DNA from: Alphaproteobacteria bacterium
GTDB taxonomy: Bacteria; Pseudomonadota; Alphaproteobacteria; ATCC43930; CGMCC-115725
Assembly: GCA_028866355.1 (NCBI GenBank)
Contig: JAGWIH010000028.1
Coordinates: 1-13,240, forward strand
Reading direction: 5' to 3'
Length of the DNA: 13,240 nt
The translations under genes and the position numbers were made by a program. Under the pieces are notes generated by a model. That model was given only the letters and a program-made list of their open reading frames with translations, had not been told where the DNA came from and made no database searches. Positions 6,571-13,240 of this stretch are shown piece by piece. Position 1 is the first letter of the stretch; each line of letters starts with the position of its first letter.

Positions 6571-6613
6571 GCCACCGTCCCCCGAGGTTCGGATCGGCCA
6601 CACCTTAGCCACA

Positions 6614-6638
6614 ACGGTTTAACAGCGGTTAAAACCGT
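6614..6638. repeat. AT-rich inverted repeat before the PAS gene
   Basis: ACGGTTTAAC (6614-6623), spacer AGCG, GTTAAAACCGT (6628-6638): two 10-nt arms that match except for one extra A in the right arm. The inner TTTAAC/GTTAAA is perfect. It contains TTAA-N6-TTAA, one base short of the CtrA consensus spacing of seven. It is centred about 55 nt upstream of the PAS start and could be an operator; it could also serve as a terminator-like hairpin after polA. Confidence 0.45.
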
Positions 6639-6654
6639 CACGCAGCGGCGTGTG

Positions 6655-6684
6655 TCATCCACAGGATTTTCCGGCTTATGCACG
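6655..6684 (+). promoter_or_regulatory. Pair of DnaA-box-like nonamers
   Basis: TCATCCACA (6655-6663) and TTATGCACG (6676-6684) each differ at one position from TTATNCACA. They lie on the same strand with starts 21 bp apart, about two helical turns, in the non-coding gap between polA and the PAS gene. Single-mismatch matches occur by chance, so this is tentative. Confidence 0.3.
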
Positions 6685-6708
6685 CGTGTGCGTGGCGACA
6701 CCGTCGCG

Positions 6709-9603
6709 TTAATGGGCTGCGTCCCAATGACGCGCCATACCCGTGTCGACAACCAGCGGCACCGACAGTTCGACCGCCGGACGATGGGCGTTTTCCATCA
6801 CCTCTTTGACCAGCGCGGCGGTCCTCTTGGCTTCGGCTTCGGGCGCCTCGAGCACGAGTTCGTCGTGCACCTGCAACAGCATCTTGGCCTTGAGACCGGC
6901 TTGCGCCAGCGCCGGCTGAATCCGCCGCATGGCACGCTTGATGATGTCGGCCGCGGCGCCCTGCAGCGGCGCGTTGATCGCCGCGCGCTCGGAGAAGCCG
7001 CGGCGCGCCGGGATCGGGTCCTTGATTCCGGGCACGTAGCAACGGCGGCCGAACAGGGTTTCGACATAGCCGTTCTCGCGCGCGAATTCCTTGGTGCGAT
7101 CCATGTAATTGCGGATGCCCGGGAAGCGGTCGAAATAGGCCCTGATGAATTTGCCGGCTTCCGCCTGCGGCACGTCGATCTGGCGGCCGAGGCCGAAGGC
7201 GCTGATGCCGTAGAGGATGCCGAAATTGATCGCCTTGGCGCGCCGCCGCAGCATCGGGTCCATGCCTTCGATCGGCACGCCGAAGACCTGGCTGGCGGTC
7301 ATCGCGTGGATGTCGAGACCGTCGCGGAACGCGTCCTTCAACGGGCCGATGTCGCCGACGTGCGCCGCGAGACGCAACTCGATCTGGCTGTAATCCGCCG
7401 AAATCAGCAGGCAGCCGGGCGCCGCGATGAAGGCGTGGCGGATCTTGCGACCTTCCTCGGTGCGGATCGGGATGTTCTGCAGATTGGGATCGCTCGACGC
7501 CAGCCGGCCGGTCGCCGCGCCCGTGAGCGAATAACTTGTATGAACGCGGCCGGTCGCCGGATTGATTTCGTCGACCAGCGCATCGGCATAGGTCGATTTG
7601 AGCTTCGCCAGCTCGCGCCATTCCAGCACCTTGGCGGGCAGCGGATGCGCCTCGGCCAGCTCTTCGAGCACGGCTGCGTCGGTGGAATTGGCACCCGACT
7701 TGGTCTTGCGGCCAAAGCGTTCGAGGTGGAGTTCGTCGAATAGCACCTTGCCGAGCTGTTGCGGCGAGCCGACGTTGAACGGGTGGCCGGCGAGCTTGTG
7801 GATTTCGATCTCCGCCTCGGCAATGCGCCGGGCGAAGTCGTCACTCAAGCGTTTGAGTTCGGCGCGATCGACGGTGATGCCGGCGCGCTCCATCGCGCCC
7901 ACGACGGCGGGCAACGGCCGCTCCACGGTTTCGTAAAACGCGATGCGATGCTCGGCGATGAGCCGCGGCTTCAACAGGCGATGCAGCCGCAGCGTGTAAT
8001 CGGCGTCCTCGGCGGAATAGTCGCAGGCGCGGTCCAGTGGCACGGCCGCGAAGCCGATATGGTTTTTGCCGCTGCCGGCGACGTCCTTGTACTTGATCAT
8101 GTCGTGGCCGAAATGGAGCTTGGCCAACTCGTCGAGGCCGTGGCCGTGCAGGCCAGCGTCGAGGACGAACGAGATCAGCAGCGTGCAGTCGATCGGCGCC
8201 ATGGCGATGCCGTAACGGAAGAGCACCTGCATGTCGTATTTGACGTTCTGGCCGATCTTGAGCACGCCCGGATCCTCGAGCAGCGGCTTGAGCCGCTCGA
8301 TGACGAGCTCGCGCACAATTTGCTTCGGCGCCGCACCGGCGCCTGCGAGATCGAGCGCACCGGGCGCGCCGCTGGTGTGACCGACGGGGATATAACAAGC
8401 CATGCCCGGTTCGAGCGCCAGCGATACGCCGACCAGATCGGCGGCGACGGCGTCGAGCGAACTGGTCTCGGTGTCGATCGCGACTGCGCCTTTTTCAAAC
8501 GCCGCGGCGACCCAACGGTCGAGGGCGGCCACATCCTGCACCAATTCGTAATTCTGCTTGGCGGCGGCGAGCGCCGCCGCGGCCGCCGTTGCGACCGACG
8601 CCGGCGCTTGAATATCGGCTGCGGGCCGCGGGCTCGCGGCTCCGTCTTCGGCCGGCCCAGCGACACCGCCCGAACCGAGCTTGGCCTGGACGCGGCCCAG
8701 CAGCGCGCGGAAGCCCTGCGTCTGAAGGAACGCCGTCACTTTCGATCGATCGAGCGGCCGGACGGCCAGATCCGACAACGGGCACGGCAGCGGCACCGCG
8801 TGATCGAGCGTCACCAGCTTTTTCGATAGCCGCGCATCGGCGGCATGTTCGGTCAGCGCCTCGCGCCGCTTCGGCTGTTTGATCTCGCCGGCGCGCTTCA
8901 GCAGGGTCTCGAGGTCGCCGTACTGGTTGATGAGCTCGGCCGCAGTCTTGGCACCGATGCCGGGCACGCCCGGCACGTTGTCGCTGCTGTCGCCCCACAG
9001 GGCCAGCACGTCGATCACTTTGTCGGGACCGACACCGAATTTTTCGACCACTTCGGGCGCACGGATCGGCCGTTCGCGCATGGCGTCGTAAAGCTCGATC
9101 TTGTCGGAAACGAGCTGCATCAAATCCTTGTCGGATGAGACGATTGTGACGCGCGCGCCTTCGCGCACCGCTTCATCGGCATAGGTCGCGATCAGATCGT
9201 CGGCCTCGTAATCGGGCTGCTCGATGCGGCAGACGTTGAAGGCATCGACCGCTTCGCGCACCAGCGCAAATTGCGGCACCAAATCGTCCGGCGGCTCGGG
9301 CCGGTGTGCCTTGTAATCCTTGTAAAGCCGGTTGCGGAAGGTGGTGCGCGCGACGTCGAACACCACCGCGACGTGGTCGGCATCGGTCTCGCCGACCAGC
9401 TTCAGGATCATGTTGCAGAAGCCGAGCACCGCGCCGACCGGCGTCTTGTCCGGCCGCGTCAGCTTGGGCATCGCGTGATAGGCGCGGAAGATGAAACCCG
9501 AGCCGTCGATCAGATAGACGTGCTTGGGCTTGGCCGCGCCGCCGGCGCCGCCGCTCTTTTTGCCGGTCGCCTTAGGTGCCGGCTTGACGCGTGTATCGGG
9601 CAT
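6709..9603 (-). CDS. polA: DNA polymerase I with 5'-3' and 3'-5' exonuclease domains
   Basis: This repair and Okazaki-fragment-processing polymerase is 964 residues, somewhat longer than the 928 of E. coli. The 5'-3' FEN domain spans about 27-300: LIDGSGFIFRAYHA, acidic clusters DYEADD (131-136), SSDKD (156-160), GDSSDN (204-209) and the helix-hairpin-helix GVPGIGAKTA. An Ala/Pro-rich linker follows (about 311-348). The proofreading domain keeps all catalytic residues: Asp377/Glu379 (DTE), Asn453/Asp457, and Tyr529/Asp533 with Asp535. The polymerase domain has motif A SADYSQIELR (Asp737), motif B RRAKAINFGILYG (Lys790, Phe794, Tyr798) and motif C QVHDELV (His913, Asp914, Glu915). It is therefore fully functional by motif, unlike lineages that lost proofreading. 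The N-terminus carries a 25-residue Lys/Gly/Ala-rich extension before the first strand; no better start is seen. The zf-CHCC gene ends 64 nt upstream and may share the transcript. Confidence 0.99.
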   Translation of the reverse strand: MPDTRVKPAPKATGKKSGGAGGAAKPKHVYLIDGSGFIFRAYHAMPKLTRPDKTPVGAVLGFCNMILKLVGETDADHVAVVFDVARTTFRNRLYKDYKAHRPEPPDDLVPQFALVREAVDAFNVCRIEQPDYEADDLIATYADEAVREGARVTIVSSDKDLMQLVSDKIELYDAMRERPIRAPEVVEKFGVGPDKVIDVLALWGDSSDNVPGVPGIGAKTAAELINQYGDLETLLKRAGEIKQPKRREALTEHAADARLSKKLVTLDHAVPLPCPLSDLAVRPLDRSKVTAFLQTQGFRALLGRVQAKLGSGGVAGPAEDGAASPRPAADIQAPASVATAAAAALAAAKQNYELVQDVAALDRWVAAAFEKGAVAIDTETSSLDAVAADLVGVSLALEPGMACYIPVGHTSGAPGALDLAGAGAAPKQIVRELVIERLKPLLEDPGVLKIGQNVKYDMQVLFRYGIAMAPIDCTLLISFVLDAGLHGHGLDELAKLHFGHDMIKYKDVAGSGKNHIGFAAVPLDRACDYSAEDADYTLRLHRLLKPRLIAEHRIAFYETVERPLPAVVGAMERAGITVDRAELKRLSDDFARRIAEAEIEIHKLAGHPFNVGSPQQLGKVLFDELHLERFGRKTKSGANSTDAAVLEELAEAHPLPAKVLEWRELAKLKSTYADALVDEINPATGRVHTSYSLTGAATGRLASSDPNLQNIPIRTEEGRKIRHAFIAAPGCLLISADYSQIELRLAAHVGDIGPLKDAFRDGLDIHAMTASQVFGVPIEGMDPMLRRRAKAINFGILYGISAFGLGRQIDVPQAEAGKFIRAYFDRFPGIRNYMDRTKEFARENGYVETLFGRRCYVPGIKDPIPARRGFSERAAINAPLQGAAADIIKRAMRRIQPALAQAGLKAKMLLQVHDELVLEAPEAEAKRTAALVKEVMENAHRPAVELSVPLVVDTGMARHWDAAH

Positions 9604-9667
9604 GGTGTGAATTCTTCACCACAACACCGCCCAGTGCACGGACAAAGCGCGCGACCGCGCCGCGCGT

Positions 9668-9880
9668 CTAGGCCGACTTGCTGGTCTGGTTGGGCGGATA
9701 TTCCGCCGGCGCGCCCCGCTTGAGGAACAGGCGCGAGCAATACGGGCATTCGACCCGGCCGCCGGGCCCGAGATTGAGATAGACCTTGGGGTGACCACCG
9801 ACCAAGCCGCCGCCTTCGCCGGCACATGCGACCTTATCGGTATCGACCGTAACCGTCTCGAAAGGCTTGATCCCTGACAT
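9668..9880 (-). CDS. zf-CHCC zinc-finger protein (NDUFS6-like)
   Basis: The 70-residue product carries the zf-CHCC zinc site: Cys19 in VACAGEGG, His30 in LVGGHPKVYLNLG, and Cys45/Cys48 in VECPYCSRLF. The spacing matches the family related to mitochondrial complex I accessory subunit NDUFS6/NUMM, and the alphaproteobacterial form is a plausible accessory subunit of NADH dehydrogenase I; that role is family knowledge, not shown here. The start at 9880 (MSGIKPFETVTV) gives the normal length; the frame continues upstream to 9937 but adds an atypical Arg-rich segment overlapping the divergent gene. It is 64 nt upstream of polA and divergent from the ABC ATPase. A promoter-like pair TTGATT/TATCAT lies just upstream. 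Confidence 0.92.
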   Translation of the reverse strand: MSGIKPFETVTVDTDKVACAGEGGGLVGGHPKVYLNLGPGGRVECPYCSRLFLKRGAPAEYPPNQTSKSA

Positions 9881-9893
9881 GCCGTCCGCTCGA

Positions 9894-9921
9894 TTGACCC
9901 GTTTGCGGCGCGGATGATACG
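9894..9921 (+). promoter_or_regulatory. Candidate promoter for the ABC ATPase-lipoprotein operon
   Basis: TTGACC (9894-9899) is followed after 16 nt by GATACG (9916-9921), placing a start near 9928. The ATG at 9914 would then lie inside the promoter, which favours the ATG at 9941 as the true translation start. The -10 elements of this and the opposing promoter share bases 9916-9919. Confidence 0.38.
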
Positions 9922-9941
9922 CATTACACCGGTACAATCAA
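9914..9941 (-). promoter_or_regulatory. Candidate promoter for the zf-CHCC/polA unit
   Basis: On the - strand TTGATT (9941-9936) is followed after 16 nt by TATCAT (9919-9914). Transcription would begin near 9907 and give a leader of about 27 nt to the start at 9880. It overlaps the candidate promoter of the divergent ATPase gene. Confidence 0.42.
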
Positions 9942-10906
9942 TGACCAGTCGCAACGCGTTCGCGAGCGCACCGTCCGCCCCGGCGGTCGAGATCAAGGGC
10001 CTGACCAAATTCTACGGCGGCAACGGCCGGGGCAAGCCGGCGCTGGACGGCGTCGATTTGGCGATCCCGCGCGGCGCCATCTTCGGCCTGCTCGGCCCGA
10101 ATGGCGCCGGCAAGTCGACGCTCATCAATATCCTCGCCGGCCTGGTGATCAAATCGTCCGGCAGCGCCAAGATCTGGGGCATCGACATCGACGAAGACCC
10201 GCGCAACGCGCGCGCCGCCATCGGCGTCGTTCCGCAGGAATTGAATCTCGACTCGTTCTTCGCCGCGCGGGAGTTGCTGGACGTCCAGGCCGGGCTCTAT
10301 GGCGTGCCGAAGTCGGAACGCCGCACGTCCGAGCTGCTCGCGCTCGTGGGATTGACCGAAAAGGCCGACGCGCCGGCGCGCACGCTCTCGGGCGGCATGC
10401 GGCGCCGGCTGATGATGGCCAAGGCGATGGTGCATTCACCGCCGGTCCTCGTGCTCGACGAGCCGACGGCGGGCGTCGACGTCGAGCTGCGTCTCCAGTT
10501 GTGGACGACCGTGCGGGAGCTCGCCGCGGCCGGTACCACGGTGCTGTTGACGACGCACTACCTCGAAGAGGCCGAAGAGCTCTGCCGCATCATCGCGATC
10601 ATCGACGAAGGACGCCTTGTCGCATGTGACGAAACACAGGCGCTGGTGCGCAAGGTCGACGAGAAGAAGCTGAGTTTGGCGCTGATGGCGCCGGTGAGCG
10701 CGCTGCCGCCGGCGCTCCAGGCCTTGGGCCTGACGCTCGAGGCGCCCGATCGGGTTATCTTTCACTACAAGCCGAGCCGGGCTCATGTCGGCGAAGTGCT
10801 GGCGGCGGTCGCCGCCGCCGGGCTTGCCATTCGCGACGTTTCGAGCGAGGAAACCGATCTCGAGGATATCTTCCTGCGCCTGACGCGGCAGGGAACGTCC
10901 GCGTGA
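9941..10906 (+). CDS. ABC transporter ATP-binding protein (ABC-2/DrrA type)
   Basis: This 321-residue nucleotide-binding subunit powers an ABC exporter or ABC-2 permease. Every element is present: Walker A GPNGAGKST (52-60), Q-loop Gln99 in VPQEL, signature LSGGM (149-153), Walker B VLVLDEPTAGVD (Asp173/Glu174) and switch His206 in TTHYLEEAEEL. After the core there is a C-terminal regulatory extension (about 235-315) ending in ETDLEDIFLRLT, typical of DrrA/CcmA-like ATPases that pair with a separate permease. I chose ATG 9941; ATG 9914 would add nine residues but overlaps a candidate -10 element. The family domain starts at AVEIKGLTKFYGG. The stop overlaps the next start (GTGA), so the lipoprotein hydrolase is co-translated. 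No permease gene lies in the window: the gene after the lipoprotein is on the opposite strand. Confidence 0.95.
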   Translation: MTSRNAFASAPSAPAVEIKGLTKFYGGNGRGKPALDGVDLAIPRGAIFGLLGPNGAGKSTLINILAGLVIKSSGSAKIWGIDIDEDPRNARAAIGVVPQELNLDSFFAARELLDVQAGLYGVPKSERRTSELLALVGLTEKADAPARTLSGGMRRRLMMAKAMVHSPPVLVLDEPTAGVDVELRLQLWTTVRELAAAGTTVLLTTHYLEEAEELCRIIAIIDEGRLVACDETQALVRKVDEKKLSLALMAPVSALPPALQALGLTLEAPDRVIFHYKPSRAHVGEVLAAVAAAGLAIRDVSSEETDLEDIFLRLTRQGTSA

Positions 10907-11922
10907 AGCTGCGTCTCGCCCGGATCGCGGCGATGACGCTCGCGATGGTCCTGGTTGGTTGCGCCGGAGTGCCGAACGTGCCGCCTCATGCTCCCGACAT
11001 CGCCAAGCCCGCGCTCGACGGCGATTTCCTGCGCGCCGACGACGGCGTGAAGCTGCCATTTTATTCGTGGCTGCCGGCCGGTCGGCCGCGCGCCGTGGTG
11101 CTCTATGTTCACGGCTTCAACGACTATTCGCACGGCGGCGCCGAACCCGCGAAGGCGATGGAAGCCGCCGGCATCGCCACCTTCGCCTACGACCAGCGCG
11201 GCTTCGGCCGCGCGCCTGATCGTGGCCGGTGGGCCGGCGCCAAGCGCATGGCGCAGGATCTGGCCGAAGCGACGCATTTGCTGCGCGCGCGCTATCCGGG
11301 CGTGCCGTTGTTCGTGTTCGGCGAGAGCATGGGCGGCGCCGTCGCGATCGTCGCCGCCACCGGCATCGCCGACACAGAAAAGCCGGTTGCCGATGGCTAC
11401 ATCCTGCTCGCGCCGGCAGTCTGGAGCCGCGCCGAGATGAATATTTTCGAGCGCAGCGCGCTGTGGCTCGCCGATACCTTCATGCCGGCCGCGACCTTCA
11501 CCGGCTCGAGCCTGCACATCCAGGCGTCCGACAATATCGAGATGCTGCGCGACCTGGCGCGCGATCCGCTATTCATCAAGGCGACGCGCGCCGACACGAT
11601 CGAAGGGCTGGTCAATTTGATGACGTTGGCGCAGAACGCGGCGCCTGAATTCAACGAACGTGCCTTGATCCTCTACGGCGCGCACGACGAACTGATTCCG
11701 GCGCGTGCGATGAAGCGCTTCATCGCGCGGCTGCCGAAGGTGCCGCCGGGCCGGCGCAGCATCGCTTATTATCAAAATGGCTATCACATGCTGACGCGCG
11801 ACCTCGAAGCGGCCGTGGTCATCCGCGACATGGAAAGCTGGATGGCTGCGCCGGCGGCGCCGCTGCCGTCGGGCGCCGACCAGAAGCGGCCGCCCGGCTT
11901 CGGCGACCGCGCTTGGGACTGA
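10903..11922 (+). CDS. Serine-hydrolase lipoprotein (Hydrolase_4, lysophospholipase/monoacylglycerol lipase-like)
   Basis: The 339-residue product opens with a lipoprotein signal peptide, a basic MKLRLAR, a hydrophobic stretch and the lipobox LVGC with Cys20 as the lipidation site. A short linker follows, then an alpha/beta hydrolase of the Hydrolase_4 (serine aminopeptidase S33) type. Motifs are oxyanion strand VLYVHGFNDYSHGG (66-79), AYDQRGFGRA (95-104), nucleophile elbow GESMGG with Ser142, Asp262 in YGAHDELIP and His295 in NGYHMLTRD. Relatives act on monoacylglycerols, lysophospholipids or other acyl esters; the true substrate is unknown. It should be membrane-anchored in the periplasm or outer membrane. 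The GTG start overlaps the ATPase stop, implying coupled synthesis. The C-terminal tail after about 315 is Pro/Ala-rich and disordered. It is convergent with the following gene across 21 nt. Confidence 0.92.
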   Translation: MKLRLARIAAMTLAMVLVGCAGVPNVPPHAPDIAKPALDGDFLRADDGVKLPFYSWLPAGRPRAVVLYVHGFNDYSHGGAEPAKAMEAAGIATFAYDQRGFGRAPDRGRWAGAKRMAQDLAEATHLLRARYPGVPLFVFGESMGGAVAIVAATGIADTEKPVADGYILLAPAVWSRAEMNIFERSALWLADTFMPAATFTGSSLHIQASDNIEMLRDLARDPLFIKATRADTIEGLVNLMTLAQNAAPEFNERALILYGAHDELIPARAMKRFIARLPKVPPGRRSIAYYQNGYHMLTRDLEAAVVIRDMESWMAAPAAPLPSGADQKRPPGFGDRAWD

Positions 11923-11927
11923 CCGCC

Positions 11928-11943
11928 GCCGGCTGACGCCGGT
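11928..11943. terminator. Small hairpin between convergent genes
   Basis: CCGGC (11929-11933), loop TGAC, GCCGG (11938-11942), extendable by one G.U pair. It lies exactly between the stop of the lipoprotein gene and the stop of the opposing gene, where a bidirectional terminator would sit. No T-tract follows on either side, so the call is weak. Confidence 0.3.
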
Positions 11944-13240
11944 TCAGGGATGCCGTTGTGGTTCGCCGCTCTGGCTGCCGCCTTGCGGCGGCGCGGGATG
12001 CGCGGCCGGCGCCGGATGCGGCGCGGGCGCCGGACGCGGCGGCTGCGGCGGATGAGCGGCCGCGGGTTGCACCGGGGCGCGCTGCCAGCCTTGCGGCGTC
12101 GGCGTGATGCGGGTGTTCTGCACCGGCCGCTGGACCTTCGCCGGCGGCAACGGACGCGCCGCGGGACGCGGCGTGGCCGCGAACGGATGCGGGATCGGTG
12201 GCGGCGTGACGCGCGGGGTCACGGCGGCCTGGCGCGTCGGTGGCGGCGACGGAGGCCGCGTCTCCGGAGTCGCCGTCGGCGGATGGGGCACCGGTGTTGC
12301 GACGTGCGTTTCAGGCGTCGGTGGATGCGGTGCCGGCGTCGCGACATGCGTTTCAGGCGCCGACGGCGTTACTGGCCGGCCCTGCGGCGTCGGTGTCGGC
12401 GGATGCGGCGCCGGCGCGGCGGCGCGGGTTTCGGGCGTCGGCGGTTGCGGATGGTCGTTGCCGCGCGTAACTGCCGGCGACGGCGCAGCTTCACGGTTGG
12501 CGGTCGCCGTCGGTGCCGGGGCGCGCTTCTCGGGACGCACAACGGCGGTCGGGCTTGCCGCTTCGGGATGGGCGATGGCGCCGCGGGCCTCGACGGTCGG
12601 CTGCACGTGCGTCAAGGTGGCGACGGTCCGCGCCCGATTGAGATGCTGCGGATCGACCTTCACCTCCGAGTGCTGCACCGGTGCCGCGGACGAAAACGCA
12701 TGCGCCGAGACCACGGTCGCCGCCCGCGCATTGCGGAACTGCGCGGTCTGCGCCCGGCTGTAGTTGTTGTTGATCACGATGTTGTTGGTGACACGCGTGT
12801 TGTAGCGCACATAATTCACGCGCTGCACGTAGGCGGCGTCGGTGTGATACCACGGATGGAATCGTTCGCCCGGTGCCAGCGGCACCCAGCCGACCGGCTG
12901 GCCCACGGCGATCGTGATGCCGCCGCCGATGAAGGCGACCAGCGCCGGCGCATAGACCGGGCGCACATGATAATCACCCGGGCACCAGGCCCAGCGGTCG
13001 CGGATGAACGCCCAGCGGCCATAGTGAAAGGGCGCGAAGCCCCACGGCGCGTCGTCGACCCAGGTCCAACCCCAGGGCTGAACCCAAACCCAGTGGCCGT
13101 AGCGATAAGGTGCCCAGTCCGTCGGGATCGACGCCGGATACCAGACCGTGCCGTAGGTCGGATCGGTCGTCCACTGGCCATACTGATCGAGATCCTGATA
13201 GCCGGTCATCGTCGGCGGCACGTACCAGGCCGTCGCCGTC
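11944..13240 (-). CDS. Trp/Tyr-rich YG.W-repeat protein with Pro-rich tail (DUF6600-like), N-terminus beyond the window
   Basis: The frame is open to the right edge, so the gene is partial at its 5' end. In-frame residues upstream of the GTG at 13221 (reading TATAWY) continue without a stop and look like the same protein, so that GTG is probably not the start. The visible N-terminal part is packed with aromatic repeats: YGQW, YGTVWYP, YRYGHWVWVQPWGWTWVDD, PWGFAPFHYGRW and RWAWCPG, the pattern of DUF6600-type proteins. A hydrophobic stretch, an Asn-rich stretch (TNNIVINNNYSRAQ) and then some 230 residues very rich in Pro, Ala, Thr and His follow. The tail contains 14-residue repeats such as HPPTPETHVATPAP. 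Relatives usually have a signal peptide and are thought to be exported or envelope-associated; the signal would lie outside the window. No catalytic motif is visible. Function unknown. Confidence 0.82.
   Translation of the reverse strand, partial: TATAWYVPPTMTGYQDLDQYGQWTTDPTYGTVWYPASIPTDWAPYRYGHWVWVQPWGWTWVDDAPWGFAPFHYGRWAFIRDRWAWCPGDYHVRPVYAPALVAFIGGGITIAVGQPVGWVPLAPGERFHPWYHTDAAYVQRVNYVRYNTRVTNNIVINNNYSRAQTAQFRNARAATVVSAHAFSSAAPVQHSEVKVDPQHLNRARTVATLTHVQPTVEARGAIAHPEAASPTAVVRPEKRAPAPTATANREAAPSPAVTRGNDHPQPPTPETRAAAPAPHPPTPTPQGRPVTPSAPETHVATPAPHPPTPETHVATPVPHPPTATPETRPPSPPPTRQAAVTPRVTPPPIPHPFAATPRPAARPLPPAKVQRPVQNTRITPTPQGWQRAPVQPAAAHPPQPPRPAPAPHPAPAAHPAPPQGGSQSGEPQRHP
12281..12442. repeat. 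42-nt coding repeats in the Pro-rich tail
   Basis: Two adjacent units of 42 nt (12281-12322 and 12323-12364) differ at only a few positions, and a third, more diverged unit lies at 12401-12442 after a 36-nt insert. Each encodes a 14-residue Pro/Thr/His/Ala unit on the - strand. All spacings are multiples of three, so copy-number change would keep the frame. Confidence 0.75.

Noticed and set aside
6043..6612. GTG at 6612 as the PAS protein start
   Set aside because: No Shine-Dalgarno upstream and it abuts the inverted repeat; GTG at 6570 has GGGGGA at 7 nt and fits family length better.
6118..8829. Two long + strand frames (6118-7743 and 7759-8829) opposite the PAS and polA genes
   Set aside because: Both lie antisense to genes with complete motif sets; composition is typical antisense noise.
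10436..11517. - strand frames opposite the ATPase/lipoprotein junction
   Set aside because: Antisense to two motif-complete genes; no ribosome-binding site or domain.
12281..12442. CRISPR-like direct repeats
   Set aside because: Units abut without spacers and keep the reading frame of a Pro-rich protein; they are coding repeats.
1..13240. A new multi-gene defence, biosynthetic or secretion system
   Set aside because: I looked for nuclease, helicase, reverse transcriptase, toxin, synthase and secretion motifs outside polA and saw none; the gene order looks like ordinary core chromosome with a few accessory genes.

Overview
The window is GC-rich (about two thirds G+C by eye) chromosomal DNA whose gene content points to an alphaproteobacterium, most likely in or near the Hyphomicrobiales (Bradyrhizobium/Rhodopseudomonas/Pseudolabrys relatives). 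The clues are an ATP-type PEP carboxykinase, a PAS_5-type single-domain PAS protein, a zf-CHCC (NDUFS6-like) zinc-finger protein beside polA, small helical proteins typical of this group, and a Trp/Pro-rich YG.W-motif protein. The placement is inference from protein style; there is no rRNA or other marker. I see no mobile element, phage gene, CRISPR array, tRNA or rRNA.

Layout. 1-287: left edge and leader of pckA, with a palindrome overlapping a possible promoter. 288-2788 (+): pckA, then a secreted alpha/beta hydrolase 35 nt downstream. 2925-4436 (+): PheA/TfdB-type FAD monooxygenase with a C-terminal thioredoxin-like domain. 4718-4450 (-): a pair of tiny overlapping genes (32 and 57 codons) convergent with the monooxygenase. 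4970-5746 (+): polytopic membrane protein with an internal two-fold repeat. 5853-6032 (+): another small helical protein. 9880-6043 (-): zf-CHCC protein, DNA polymerase I, then a PAS_5 protein separated from polA by an intergenic segment holding an AT-rich inverted repeat and two DnaA-box-like words. 9941-11922 (+): an ABC ATPase overlapping a serine-hydrolase lipoprotein gene by GTGA, divergent from the zf-CHCC/polA unit through overlapping promoter-like elements. 13240-11944 (-): a Trp/Tyr-rich, then Pro-rich, protein whose N-terminus lies beyond the right edge.

Most of the window is housekeeping: gluconeogenesis, DNA replication/repair and a probable respiratory-complex accessory protein. 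The less ordinary parts are the ATPase-lipoprotein pair without a permease, the duplicated membrane protein with its odd ribosome-binding region, the small-protein pair, and the regulatory-looking DNA before the PAS gene. I did not find clear evidence for a new multi-gene system such as a defence island, biosynthetic cluster or secretion system; the findings are modest leads.
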